A stretch of 64,000 nt of DNA. It comes from Fibrobacterota bacterium. Its GTDB lineage: Bacteria > Fibrobacterota > Fibrobacteria > UBA11236. The notes under the pieces were generated by a model, which saw nothing but the letters and a program-made list of their open reading frames with translations, did not search any database and had not been told where the DNA came from. The position numbers and the translations under genes are program-made. Location of the stretch: contig JAQBPO010000033.1 in the NCBI GenBank assembly GCA_028287465.1, positions 68,688-132,687 of the forward strand, read 5' to 3'. Shown one piece after another: positions 1 through 7,786 of this stretch (positions are counted from its first letter, which is position 1; each line of letters begins with the position of its first letter).

Positions 1-612
1 TACGCGGATGGCAAGGGGGACAATCCCTACCTCGATCATATCGGCGGGTTGATCCGGAACAACGTCATCTGGAACAGGAAAGGCATCCACCAGGAGGTCG
101 GGATCGAACTCATGAACGTGTCCGGGGCGGAAGTCTACAACAACACGGTCTTCGGCGAGGAAAAGCCGTTCAGCGATATCGAATACCGCTGGCCCAACAC
201 CACCATCACCGTCAAGAACAACCTGATGGGCCATAACCTGAATCCGCGCGACGGCGCCAAGGCCGTGCTGGCGGGGAATGTGGAGAACGCGGCGGCGGCC
301 TACTTCAAGGATCCCGTCAACGGGGACCTGCATCTTACGGCGAAGGCCCTCCTGGCGATCGACAAAGGACTCAAGCTCCCCACCGGACAGGTGGATACGG
401 ACATGGACGGCAGGCTGCGGGACGCCTTGCCCGATATCGGGGCATACGAGTACAACCTGGGCGCTCCCACGAAGTCGCACAACCCGCCGAGGAAGACCTA
501 CCTCCCCTCCACGGGCTTCGGAACGGGGCTTTCCTCCATCCTTTTCCGGAACCTTCAGGGAGAAGGCGGACGGGAGTTCCGGCTTATCGACGGACGCATG
601 CCCGCATTATGA
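1..612 (+). CDS. Secreted beta-helix (pectate-lyase-like fold) protein, 5'-truncated
   Basis: The frame is open from base 1, so the N-terminus lies outside the window; an in-frame TTG at 49 is probably internal. The visible 203 residues carry asparagine-rich rungs (RNNVIWN, VYNNTVFG, VKNNLMG), typical of right-handed parallel beta-helices. They are followed by a module with AIDKG, DTDMDGRLRD and PDIGAYEY, which matches the choice-of-anchor Q domain at the C-terminal end of many secreted beta-helix proteins. The last 35 or so residues are unlike that domain and could be a sorting tail. Family members bind or cleave surface and plant polysaccharides, but no catalytic residues are visible here. 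The fold is fairly sure; the substrate is unknown. Confidence 0.75.
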   Translation, partial: YADGKGDNPYLDHIGGLIRNNVIWNRKGIHQEVGIELMNVSGAEVYNNTVFGEEKPFSDIEYRWPNTTITVKNNLMGHNLNPRDGAKAVLAGNVENAAAAYFKDPVNGDLHLTAKALLAIDKGLKLPTGQVDTDMDGRLRDALPDIGAYEYNLGAPTKSHNPPRKTYLPSTGFGTGLSSILFRNLQGEGGREFRLIDGRMPAL

Positions 613-651
613 GCCTGCGGCTTGCCGGATGATTCCGGCGCCGTGCGCGGA

Positions 652-1692
652 TCAGGAAATCCTGGCCGCGCCTTTCGCGAGGGCGATCGCGCGGGCGAAG
701 AGATAGACCGAGGCGAGGGTGAAGCAGGCGGCGAAGCGGCGGCCCTGCCATGGCAGGATGCGCTTCCGGATCACCTGCAGGAATGGACCGGCCGCCGTCC
801 CGAGCCAGGCAAGGCCCGCGGCCCACAACGGGATCCGTCCCACCCCAGGGATCGCGCCCGATCCATCCGAAACCCCCAGGAGGGCCGCCCCCGTAAGGGC
901 CACGGCCACCGCGAGCAGGACGAGGAAGATCACCGGAAAGACCAGGCTGGGCAATTCGCCCAGGTTCAGTTCGTGCATGAAGAAGCTCTGGAGGCTTCCC
1001 ATCCCGCGCCAGCGCTCCCGCCGGAAGAATTCGGGAATGGTCTTGGATTCCCGGTAATGCCGCGTGGTGACCCGGTTCTCGAGCACGAGGCGCCCCTTGG
1101 CGCTCATCTTGTACCCCAGGTCCGAATCCTCGCAGGTCACGAGCTTTTCATTGAAGCCCCCGACCTCCAGGAACACGTCCCTTTTCACGAGGAGGTTGAA
1201 GGTGGGGAGCCAGGCGACTTCCCGCATATCCGAAGCCATCTTCTCGTACCCCAGATCGTACCAATACTTCTCCACCCATGGGGCATCCGGAGGCGGAGGG
1301 GATATGTTGGTCCCCGCCCCGCAGACGTCCCCGCGCCGCAGGTGGGCCAGGCACCGCACCAGCCAATCCGGGGCGAGCTCGCAATCCGCGTCGATGAAGG
1401 CCAGGTAGGCCCCGGTGGCCGCCCGAGCGCCGGTATTGCGGGAGTTGCTGACATTTACGGGCGGCTGCTGGATCAAGCGGGCGCCGGCGGCCCGCGCGAT
1501 GTCCGGGGTGGCGTCCTTGGAGAAGTTGTCCACGACCAGGATCTCGAGCGACGCGATCCCTTCCGGCCGTTCCAGGCCGGAAATCGATCGCAGGCAGATG
1601 CCCAGGAACTTCTCCTCGTTCAGGGTCGGGATCACGAAGGAGACGATGGAGGGATCCATGGCTTCCGCGCGAGGGTCCGGGTTGGGGATCAT
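652..1692 (-). CDS. Glycosyltransferase family 2 with C-terminal membrane segments
   Basis: The 346-residue protein opens its GT-A domain with VSFVIPTLNEE near residue 17. The nucleotide-binding stretch VDNFSKDATPD follows, and FIDADCELAPDWL contains the DxD-like metal site. About residues 255-330 are strongly hydrophobic, with two or three likely transmembrane helices, so the enzyme should sit at the inner membrane facing the cytoplasm. The start chosen overlaps the upstream GT4 stop in an ATGA (1689-1692), suggesting translational coupling. An internal Met12, just before the conserved strand, is an alternative start. It probably adds one sugar to the lipid-linked repeat unit; donor and acceptor cannot be read from sequence. 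Confidence 0.88.
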   Translation of the reverse strand: MIPNPDPRAEAMDPSIVSFVIPTLNEEKFLGICLRSISGLERPEGIASLEILVVDNFSKDATPDIARAAGARLIQQPPVNVSNSRNTGARAATGAYLAFIDADCELAPDWLVRCLAHLRRGDVCGAGTNISPPPPDAPWVEKYWYDLGYEKMASDMREVAWLPTFNLLVKRDVFLEVGGFNEKLVTCEDSDLGYKMSAKGRLVLENRVTTRHYRESKTIPEFFRRERWRGMGSLQSFFMHELNLGELPSLVFPVIFLVLLAVAVALTGAALLGVSDGSGAIPGVGRIPLWAAGLAWLGTAAGPFLQVIRKRILPWQGRRFAACFTLASVYLFARAIALAKGAARIS

Positions 1693-2879
1693 AGGGCCCG
1701 CATATCGGCCAGCAACCGTTCCGCGACCTTGTCCCAGGTCTGCGATCCGGCGTAGGCGATGATGGCCTTATGGTCCCACGCCTTTTCCAGGGCCCGGCCC
1801 AAGGCTTGCGCGGTGCGATCGGGTTCCGGCGGATCCTGCACCAGGAAACCGTAGTCCTCCGAAACGATGATCTCGGGTATGCCCCAGACCGCATTGCCCA
1901 CGACGGGGATGCCGCACGCCATCGCTTCCAGGATGACGTTGGGCCAGCCTTCCTTGGAGCTCATCAAGGCGAAGACGTCGCAGGCATTGTACCAGTCCGG
2001 CAGCTCCCGGTTCGGCTTCTGGCCGGGGAACAGGACATGCCCGCCGAGGCCGGCCTTCGCGATCAGCTCGTCCAGCAGGGGTTTGGAATATTCCTCGCCT
2101 CCCGGCCCGCCCACGATGCAAAGCCGCAAGTCCTTCCGGCCCTCCCGGTTCACCAGCACGTCCATGGCCTTGATGAGGTGATGGAACCCCTTCCGGTGCA
2201 CGAGATAGCCGATGGAGAGGATGATCTTGCCCTCCGGGGGAAGGCCCAGCCGCTTGCGCGCCGCCGCCCGATCGGAGGGGACGAAATTGGAAATGTCCAC
2301 CCCGTTGGTCGAGACCATGATCCGGCCCGCGTCCGCTCCCAGGCCTACCGCGCCTGCCTTGAGGGCCGCCGACACGGCATAGACGCGATCGGCGTTGCGC
2401 AAGGAGAAGACGACCTGGCGCTTGCGCACGGGGAAGTCGGGGATGTCGTTGATGTCATGTCCGCGCAAGGTGACGCAGATCTTCTTTCCCATCATCCAGC
2501 CCAGGAACCTGCAGGCGAAGCCTTCCGGGAAGGCGAGGTGGGCGTCGATGAGGTCGAAATCGAATCCGGAACGCCGCAATTTCCGGAGCAGCGGCCAGAG
2601 CGCGAAAAAGAGGAAGAAGCCGTCGAGCGGTTTCAGGAACCTGGGGATGGACAGGAAGCGGGGATAATAGATCGGATAGGCCCCGTCGAGGTCCGCGCGC
2701 GGGATCCCCGACCGCTCCCGGTATCGGGGGATGAGCCTCTCCAGCGGGAAATAGGGGATGGGCGAGATGACCCTCAGCTCCGCCAGGCGGGCCAAGGCGG
2801 AAAGCCGGTTCTGCACGAAGATCCCGCTGATCGGCTGCGCCGGGTTCGGGAACATGGTGGAGATGGAGATGATTTTCAT
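1689..2879 (-). CDS. Glycosyltransferase family 4 (GT-B fold)
   Basis: The 396-residue protein starts MKIISISTMFPNP, the usual first strand of GT4 enzymes; a nine-residue upstream extension was rejected. The N-terminal half has SGIFVQNRL and TLRGHDIND. The C-terminal half has the donor-site pattern SSKEGWPNVILEAMACGIPVV with the conserved ExxxxG-type glutamate, and STNGVD precedes the linker. Together with the downstream GT2 it forms a coupled pair read leftward from the divergent region shared with the amidotransferase gene. It resembles the GT4 sugar transferases of exosortase-linked exopolysaccharide loci, but sequence alone does not give the sugar. Confidence 0.9.
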   Translation of the reverse strand: MKIISISTMFPNPAQPISGIFVQNRLSALARLAELRVISPIPYFPLERLIPRYRERSGIPRADLDGAYPIYYPRFLSIPRFLKPLDGFFLFFALWPLLRKLRRSGFDFDLIDAHLAFPEGFACRFLGWMMGKKICVTLRGHDINDIPDFPVRKRQVVFSLRNADRVYAVSAALKAGAVGLGADAGRIMVSTNGVDISNFVPSDRAAARKRLGLPPEGKIILSIGYLVHRKGFHHLIKAMDVLVNREGRKDLRLCIVGGPGGEEYSKPLLDELIAKAGLGGHVLFPGQKPNRELPDWYNACDVFALMSSKEGWPNVILEAMACGIPVVGNAVWGIPEIIVSEDYGFLVQDPPEPDRTAQALGRALEKAWDHKAIIAYAGSQTWDKVAERLLADMRAL

Positions 2880-2954
2880 CGGTATATGCCGGGCGCCGCG
2901 ACCCATCTATTTTATAAAATTAAGTGGGTGGCGTAAATAAGGCGTGGATGCGAT
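2880..2954. promoter_or_regulatory. Divergent promoter region with AT palindrome
   Basis: Only 75 bp separate the leftward GT4 start from the rightward amidotransferase start. The GC-rich surroundings give way to a perfect 12-bp palindrome at 2909-2920 (ATTTTATAAAAT). It contains a TATAAA-like -10 for either strand. No clear -35 is visible, so promoter positions are inferred. Confidence 0.45.
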
Positions 2955-4901
2955 ATGTGCGGCATTAGCGGTATTTTCGATCCGAATCGTCCCCTGACGG
3001 AGGGAATGAAATCCGCATGCCTGCGCATGACGGAGACCATGGCCTACCGCGGCCCGGACCAGCACGGCATGCATGCCGCCGGCAATGTGGTGCTGGGCCA
3101 TCGCCGCCTCAGCATCATCGACATCTCCAGCGGCCTCCAACCCATGCGCTCCGCCGTCGCGGATCATACCCTGGTGTTCAACGGCGAGATCTACAACTTC
3201 GTCGAGCTCCGCAAGGAGCTCCAGGATCTGGGATACCCCTTCGCCACCCGGAGCGACACCGAGGTGATACTCGCGGGTTACCGTCACTGGGGACGATCCG
3301 TGGTCGAAAGGCTCCGGGGCATGTTCGCCTTCGTGCTGCACGATGCGGAGAAGAACCTCGTGTTCGGCGCCCGGGACGGGATCGGCAAGAAGCCGCTTTA
3401 CCTCCGCCGCGACGGATCCACCCTGTATTTCGCCAGCGACCTGAATGCGATGGCGGCATCCCTGCCCGGGAGGCCCCGCCTGTCCCCGGAAGCCATGTCC
3501 CTGTACTTCACCCTGGGGTACATTCCCGCGCCCTATTGCGTCTACGAAGGCATAAGCAAGCTCCAGGCCGGAACGGCCTTCCAATACGGAGGCGCGGGCG
3601 CCGATGGCGCGGCCTGGGAAGAGTGGACCTACTGGGATCCGTTGCCCAAGGAAACCTCCGTAACCGATGAAGAGTGCCTGGAGCGCCTGCGCGGCCTCCT
3701 GGACGGCGCCGTGGAGCGCAGGCTCGTATCCGAGGTGCCCCTGGGCGCCTTCCTCTCCGGCGGGATCGACAGCAACCTCGTGGTCTCGACCATGGCCAGG
3801 CTGGGCAAGGAAGGCATCAAGACCTTCACCGCCGGCTTCGGGGAGAAGGTCAAGCTCACCGGCGTCCGGGACGAGCGGGAACTGGCGGCCGCGGCCGCCG
3901 CGAAATACGGCGCGCGGCACCACGAGATCACCTTGAGCGCCGAGATCGGCGATCTCCTTCCCGGCCTCATGCCCTTCCTGGGCGAGCCGCTCGCCGACGC
4001 CTCCATCATCCCCACCTACCTGGTCTGCCGCGAAGCCCGCAAGTCCGTGACCGTCTCCCTTACCGGCGACGGCGGCGATGAGCCCTTCGGGGGCTACTCC
4101 TTCCGCTACCTTCCCCACCTCGCGGAGCAACGGCTGCGCGGAAAGATCCCTGCGCCCGTCCTGGGACCGGTCGCGTCCGCCCTCGCCGCGCTTTGGCCTT
4201 CGGGCGGCGGACTGCCGCGGTACCTGCGTCTCAAATCCATCTTCCGCAACCTGGCCGTGCTCCCGGAACGCGCCTTCTTCATGGACCAGGCGCAATTGAA
4301 AGGGGATGAAAAGGTCCTGGGCGCGGCCTTGAGGCCGCATTCGGAACTCGCCTCCGATCTCATGGCGGCCCTGTACGGGAAGACGCGCGGCGCCGATGAC
4401 CTCTCCCGCATCCTCTATACCGATATCCGGATGTACATGTGCGAGGACGTGCTGGTCAAGGCGGACAGGATGAGCATGGCGAACTCGCTCGAGTTGAGAT
4501 CGCCCCTGCTCGACCAGGATCTCGTTTCCTACGCGGGCACCCTGCCCTCCCGGATGAAGATCCGGGACGGCGAATGCAAATACATGCTTTCCCGGCTGGC
4601 CTCCGAGCGCGCGGCGCCCGGCATCCTGGGGCAACCGAAGACGGGATTCTCCTTCCCCCTGGACCGGTACTTCCGGGACGCCTGGCGGACCGAATTCGAG
4701 CGCCGGGCTTTCGGCGCCGGCAGCCCGCTAAGCGATTTCCTCGATCCGGAAAGGGTCCGGGACATGTGGGACGGCTTCCTGAAGGGGAGCAATGCCCACC
4801 TCCAGTTCCTGTGGTCCGTCCACGTCTTCCTGGTCTGGTATGAATCCTTCCATCTCGCGATCCGGCCGGCGCCGGAAACCGCCCTCGCCGGAAAGGCCTG
4901 A
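2955..4901 (+). CDS. asnB: Asparagine synthase (glutamine-hydrolysing) family amidotransferase
   Basis: The 648-residue protein begins MCGISGIF, with Cys2 as the N-terminal nucleophile of class II glutaminases. NGEIYNF, RSDTEV and ARDGIGKKPLY complete the glutaminase domain (about 1-220). The synthetase domain has the pyrophosphatase loop SGGIDS at residues 268-273, followed by SLTGDGGDEPFGGY. Family enzymes move ammonia from glutamine through a tunnel to an ATP-activated carboxylate. True asparagine synthesis is possible. However, the setting between GT4 and GT/O-ligase genes, and the overall form, fit the exosortase-A-associated amidotransferase 1 group (TIGR03108), which probably amidates a sugar acid or peptide in exopolysaccharide synthesis. 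Confidence 0.88.
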   Translation: MCGISGIFDPNRPLTEGMKSACLRMTETMAYRGPDQHGMHAAGNVVLGHRRLSIIDISSGLQPMRSAVADHTLVFNGEIYNFVELRKELQDLGYPFATRSDTEVILAGYRHWGRSVVERLRGMFAFVLHDAEKNLVFGARDGIGKKPLYLRRDGSTLYFASDLNAMAASLPGRPRLSPEAMSLYFTLGYIPAPYCVYEGISKLQAGTAFQYGGAGADGAAWEEWTYWDPLPKETSVTDEECLERLRGLLDGAVERRLVSEVPLGAFLSGGIDSNLVVSTMARLGKEGIKTFTAGFGEKVKLTGVRDERELAAAAAAKYGARHHEITLSAEIGDLLPGLMPFLGEPLADASIIPTYLVCREARKSVTVSLTGDGGDEPFGGYSFRYLPHLAEQRLRGKIPAPVLGPVASALAALWPSGGGLPRYLRLKSIFRNLAVLPERAFFMDQAQLKGDEKVLGAALRPHSELASDLMAALYGKTRGADDLSRILYTDIRMYMCEDVLVKADRMSMANSLELRSPLLDQDLVSYAGTLPSRMKIRDGECKYMLSRLASERAAPGILGQPKTGFSFPLDRYFRDAWRTEFERRAFGAGSPLSDFLDPERVRDMWDGFLKGSNAHLQFLWSVHVFLVWYESFHLAIRPAPETALAGKA

Positions 4902-4967
4902 GCGTCCGGGGGCCCGGCGCTCCCGGAAAGCATCCGCGGGAACGGCTTTGGCCCCGGCCGGGCCGGT

Positions 4968-6221
4968 TCAGAAGTTGGAAGCGCCCGACGTGGCGGGCTG
5001 GTTCGGGCCGGTCCCGGGGACGGGGATCGGTTTGGACTTTTCCTTCGCGGCCAGGATGATGTCCTCGAGGACCTGGCCCGTATGGGCCCAGGAAAAATTC
5101 TGTTGGACGAAGTTCTGGGCCGACCTGGCCATGTCCCGGGTAGCTTGCGGGTTACCCAGGAGCTCGAGGACCTTGGCGGTGAAGGCGGGGCCCTTCCTTT
5201 CGGCCGTGAACAGGATGTTCCCGGATTCCGGGGAGATCCCGAAGGCGGCCAGGGGCGTGGTCAATACCGGGACTCCCGCCGCCATCGCTTCCAGGATCTT
5301 GTTCTGGATGCCGCGGGCGACCTTCAGGGGGACCACGACCAGGGTGGCCGATGCCAGGAAGGTCCGCACGTCGGGAACCTGGCCGGTGACCCGGACGCCC
5401 GTCTTCTCCGCCAAGGCGCGGACCTTGGCGTTGGGGCGGGAACCCACTATGGTGAACTCGGCATGGGGATGCTTCGCGCGTATCCTGGGCCAGACTTCGT
5501 TGGCGAAGAAGTGGACGGCCTCGGCGTTCGGTTCGTAATCCATCACCCCGACGAAGACGAGCCGGATTTCCGAGGGGTTCCAGGGGATGGCCTCGAAATA
5601 TTCATGGTCGACGCCGTTGGCCAGGACGCGGACGTCCGGCCCCGGGATGAGGCGGCGGAACAGGGCCGCCTCCTGTTCCGTAACCGTGCAGGAACAGTCG
5701 AAGGAGCCCGCGATCTTCCGCTCGTATGACAGGAGCAGCCGGGCTTCGCGGCGGTAAATCCAACTGCGCGGCCACCGGCTTACCTTGGAAAGGTCCGCCC
5801 ACTTATGCGAATCGAGGTCGCAGAAGTTCATGATGCGGACGATTCCGGTGAAGGGCTCGACGTATTGCGCCATGGACGATGAAAAGACGATCACGGCTTC
5901 GATCTTCTCGCGCTCGATCAATTCCCTCACCCGCCGATGGAGGACGGGGTTCCGGTAATGCCCGATGGACAGGGGCTCCCCGCGGAAAAAGGCCCGGACC
6001 TTCCCAAGAAAGGATTTCCACATGGGCTGGAGTTCCACCGTAGACGAGGCCGCCCATTCCGAAAAGGCGCCGACGTGTTTCATTTCATCCGCGTCCGTGA
6101 TGAGGGAGGAAACGTGTACCTGGTGGTGCCTGGAAAGGTGCTTGATATGATTGAACGTGGGAATGCGATCCCCGCGGTTGGGCGGATACGGAAAACGCTG
6201 GGACAGGTACAGGATTTTCAT
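4968..6221 (-). CDS. TIGR03087-like glycosyltransferase (exosortase/PEP-CTERM-associated type)
   Basis: The 417-residue GT-B enzyme opens MKILYLSQRFPYPPNRGDR, the signature start of the TIGR03087 sugar transferases found in exosortase-A exopolysaccharide loci. A longer frame back to 6419 is open but runs through the promoter region and was rejected. Further family-like patches are FCDLDSHKW, LANGVDHEYF and the C-terminal donor loop KILEAMAAGVPVLTT. It is transcribed away from the O-ligase gene and converges on the amidotransferase gene. Cytoplasmic action on a lipid-linked intermediate is expected. Confidence 0.88.
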   Translation of the reverse strand: MKILYLSQRFPYPPNRGDRIPTFNHIKHLSRHHQVHVSSLITDADEMKHVGAFSEWAASSTVELQPMWKSFLGKVRAFFRGEPLSIGHYRNPVLHRRVRELIEREKIEAVIVFSSSMAQYVEPFTGIVRIMNFCDLDSHKWADLSKVSRWPRSWIYRREARLLLSYERKIAGSFDCSCTVTEQEAALFRRLIPGPDVRVLANGVDHEYFEAIPWNPSEIRLVFVGVMDYEPNAEAVHFFANEVWPRIRAKHPHAEFTIVGSRPNAKVRALAEKTGVRVTGQVPDVRTFLASATLVVVPLKVARGIQNKILEAMAAGVPVLTTPLAAFGISPESGNILFTAERKGPAFTAKVLELLGNPQATRDMARSAQNFVQQNFSWAHTGQVLEDIILAAKEKSKPIPVPGTGPNQPATSGASNF

Positions 6222-6330
6222 GGTCGCTTCAGTGCAAGGTCTCGCGGCAGAACGTTGCAAAGTTGTCAAAAATAGAAATTCGGCCCATAGAACAGTATAA
6301 TTCCAGGGGGAGCGGGGCAAGCTATATTTT

Positions 6331-6359
6331 CCGCCAACCGATTCTGACGCTTTTGGCGG
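6331..6359. promoter_or_regulatory. Inverted repeat in divergent promoter region
   Basis: The 218-bp region between the leftward glycosyltransferase (start 6221) and the rightward ligase (start 6440) contains CCGCCAA at 6331-6337 and its exact complement TTGGCGG at 6353-6359, separated by 15 bp. TATATT elements flank it at 6323-6328 and 6360-6365. The geometry suits a dimeric regulator, but no regulator gene is nearby. A TTGACA on the minus strand near 6253-6258 lacks a matching -10. Confidence 0.4.
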
Positions 6360-6439
6360 TATATTAGCGGACCGATCCGCGGCGCGGATACGCCGCTGCA
6401 TTTCATGCGCCGACATCAACCCCGGGACGGCTCCAGGCC

Positions 6440-7777
6440 ATGCGCGAACTCATCCTGCTTGTGACCATCCCCTTGGGTTTATTGTGGGGCTTCACCTCCG
6501 CCCGCCGGGCCATCATGGTCCTCGCCTGGATCTGTTTCATGCGGCCCCATGATTTCTCCTGGGGATTCTGGGGATCGGTCCCGACCTTCAAACTCGCCTT
6601 GGGGATGGCCATCCTTTCCTGCCTCTACCATGGCCAGATCCGGTTCAAATTCCCCCCGATCCTGATCCTCTTCCTCGCCTTCCTGGGCTGGTCCGGGATC
6701 GGTTGCGCCTTAGCCTACGACAGCGCCATCGCCTGGGCCTTCTACCTGCGCTTCCTCGCCACCTTCTGGGTGGTGTCCGTATTCGTATTCGCGGCGATCA
6801 ACGATTTGACCACCCTGAAGCAGGCCCTCTGGGTCTCCGCCGGAAGCCTGGGGATCCTCGCCGCCAAGACCGGCGGCATGATGACGCTTAAAGGGGGCGG
6901 GCACGTAACCGATCAGATCAACGGGTTCGTGGGGGACAATAACGTTTTCGGGCTCACGGTCTGCCTCGCGATCGGCTGCGTGCTGGGGCTGAAGGGCACC
7001 CTTCCCAAAAAGAAGGCGTACCTGCTGCCCTTCTACGCCACGGTCTTCCTGATGGTGATGTGCGTGATTTTCACCAAGTCCCGCGGCGCGTTCCTCTCCC
7101 TGGGCGTGATCCTCCTCCTCTCGAACCTGGTCAGCAAGAATCCGATCCGCAATACCCTGATGCTGGGCGCCGTCCTGGCGGCGGCCTACTTCGTCATCCC
7201 TTCGGACTATTTCGATCGGATGGAAACCTTCAAGAACATCGAACAGGACGATTCCGCCATGAGCCGGGTATTCTTCTGGCACCTGTCCTGGCTGCAGGCG
7301 CTGCAGCACCCGATCTTCGGGATCGGCCTGGACAACCACATGACCTACAACCTCAACTTCTTCCGGGGCGAACTGGGCAACTCCACCAATCACGTGGCCC
7401 ACAGCGTGTATTTCCAGGTCCTGGCGGAGACGGGATTCGTCGGGTTCGGACTCTACCTGGCCATGTGCCTTTCGACCCTGTGGGCCTTGCACCGCGCGCA
7501 TGGCCGCTCCCGCGTCCTGTCCTCGAAGCGGCCGGATCTCGCCTGGGTCGGGACCGCCGCCTTTTGGATGCGCAATTCGTTCATCGGGTACATGTTCGGT
7601 TCCGCCTTCCTCAACATGCTGGTCTTCGATTTCCCCTGGTTCTTCATCTGGTTCAGCCATATGCTCGGGCCGATGATGGAGCGGGAATACGCGCGGAAGC
7701 CGTTCAGGAAGAAGGGCGCGCCCTCGGCGGAGAAGAAGGCGGCCGAGCCCCTTCCGCCGCCTGCGGCATCGACTTAG
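6440..7777 (+). CDS. O-antigen ligase / Wzy-like membrane protein (exosortase-A-associated O-glycosylation ligase type)
   Basis: The 445-residue protein is almost entirely hydrophobic, with roughly ten transmembrane helices. It contains TKSRGAFLSLG near residue 213 and HPIFGIGLDNH followed by HSVYFQVLAETGFVGF. These are the two hallmark regions of the Wzy_C ligase/polymerase family, including the periplasmic loop histidines. The N-terminus (RELILL, ARRAIMVLAWICFMRPHDFSWG) matches the TIGR03097 subgroup described as a putative O-glycosylation ligase of exosortase-A systems. It would polymerise or transfer undecaprenyl-linked glycans in the periplasm. The C-terminus is lysine- and alanine-rich and probably cytoplasmic. 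Confidence 0.88.
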   Translation: MRELILLVTIPLGLLWGFTSARRAIMVLAWICFMRPHDFSWGFWGSVPTFKLALGMAILSCLYHGQIRFKFPPILILFLAFLGWSGIGCALAYDSAIAWAFYLRFLATFWVVSVFVFAAINDLTTLKQALWVSAGSLGILAAKTGGMMTLKGGGHVTDQINGFVGDNNVFGLTVCLAIGCVLGLKGTLPKKKAYLLPFYATVFLMVMCVIFTKSRGAFLSLGVILLLSNLVSKNPIRNTLMLGAVLAAAYFVIPSDYFDRMETFKNIEQDDSAMSRVFFWHLSWLQALQHPIFGIGLDNHMTYNLNFFRGELGNSTNHVAHSVYFQVLAETGFVGFGLYLAMCLSTLWALHRAHGRSRVLSSKRPDLAWVGTAAFWMRNSFIGYMFGSAFLNMLVFDFPWFFIWFSHMLGPMMEREYARKPFRKKGAPSAEKKAAEPLPPPAAST

Positions 7778-7786
7778 GCCAGGCGA

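Noticed and set aside
622-1755. Long open frame on the plus strand opposite the GT2 gene
   Set aside because: It is the GC-rich antisense shadow of the glycosyltransferase; it has repetitive charged low-complexity translation and no domain.
2907-4634. 575-codon open frame antisense to the amidotransferase gene
   Set aside because: Pure shadow of a well-conserved gene; rich in Gly/His/Gln without motifs.
6222-6419. N-terminal extension of the TIGR03087-like glycosyltransferase
   Set aside because: The family starts at MKILYLSQRFP; the extension covers the promoter region and inverted repeat.
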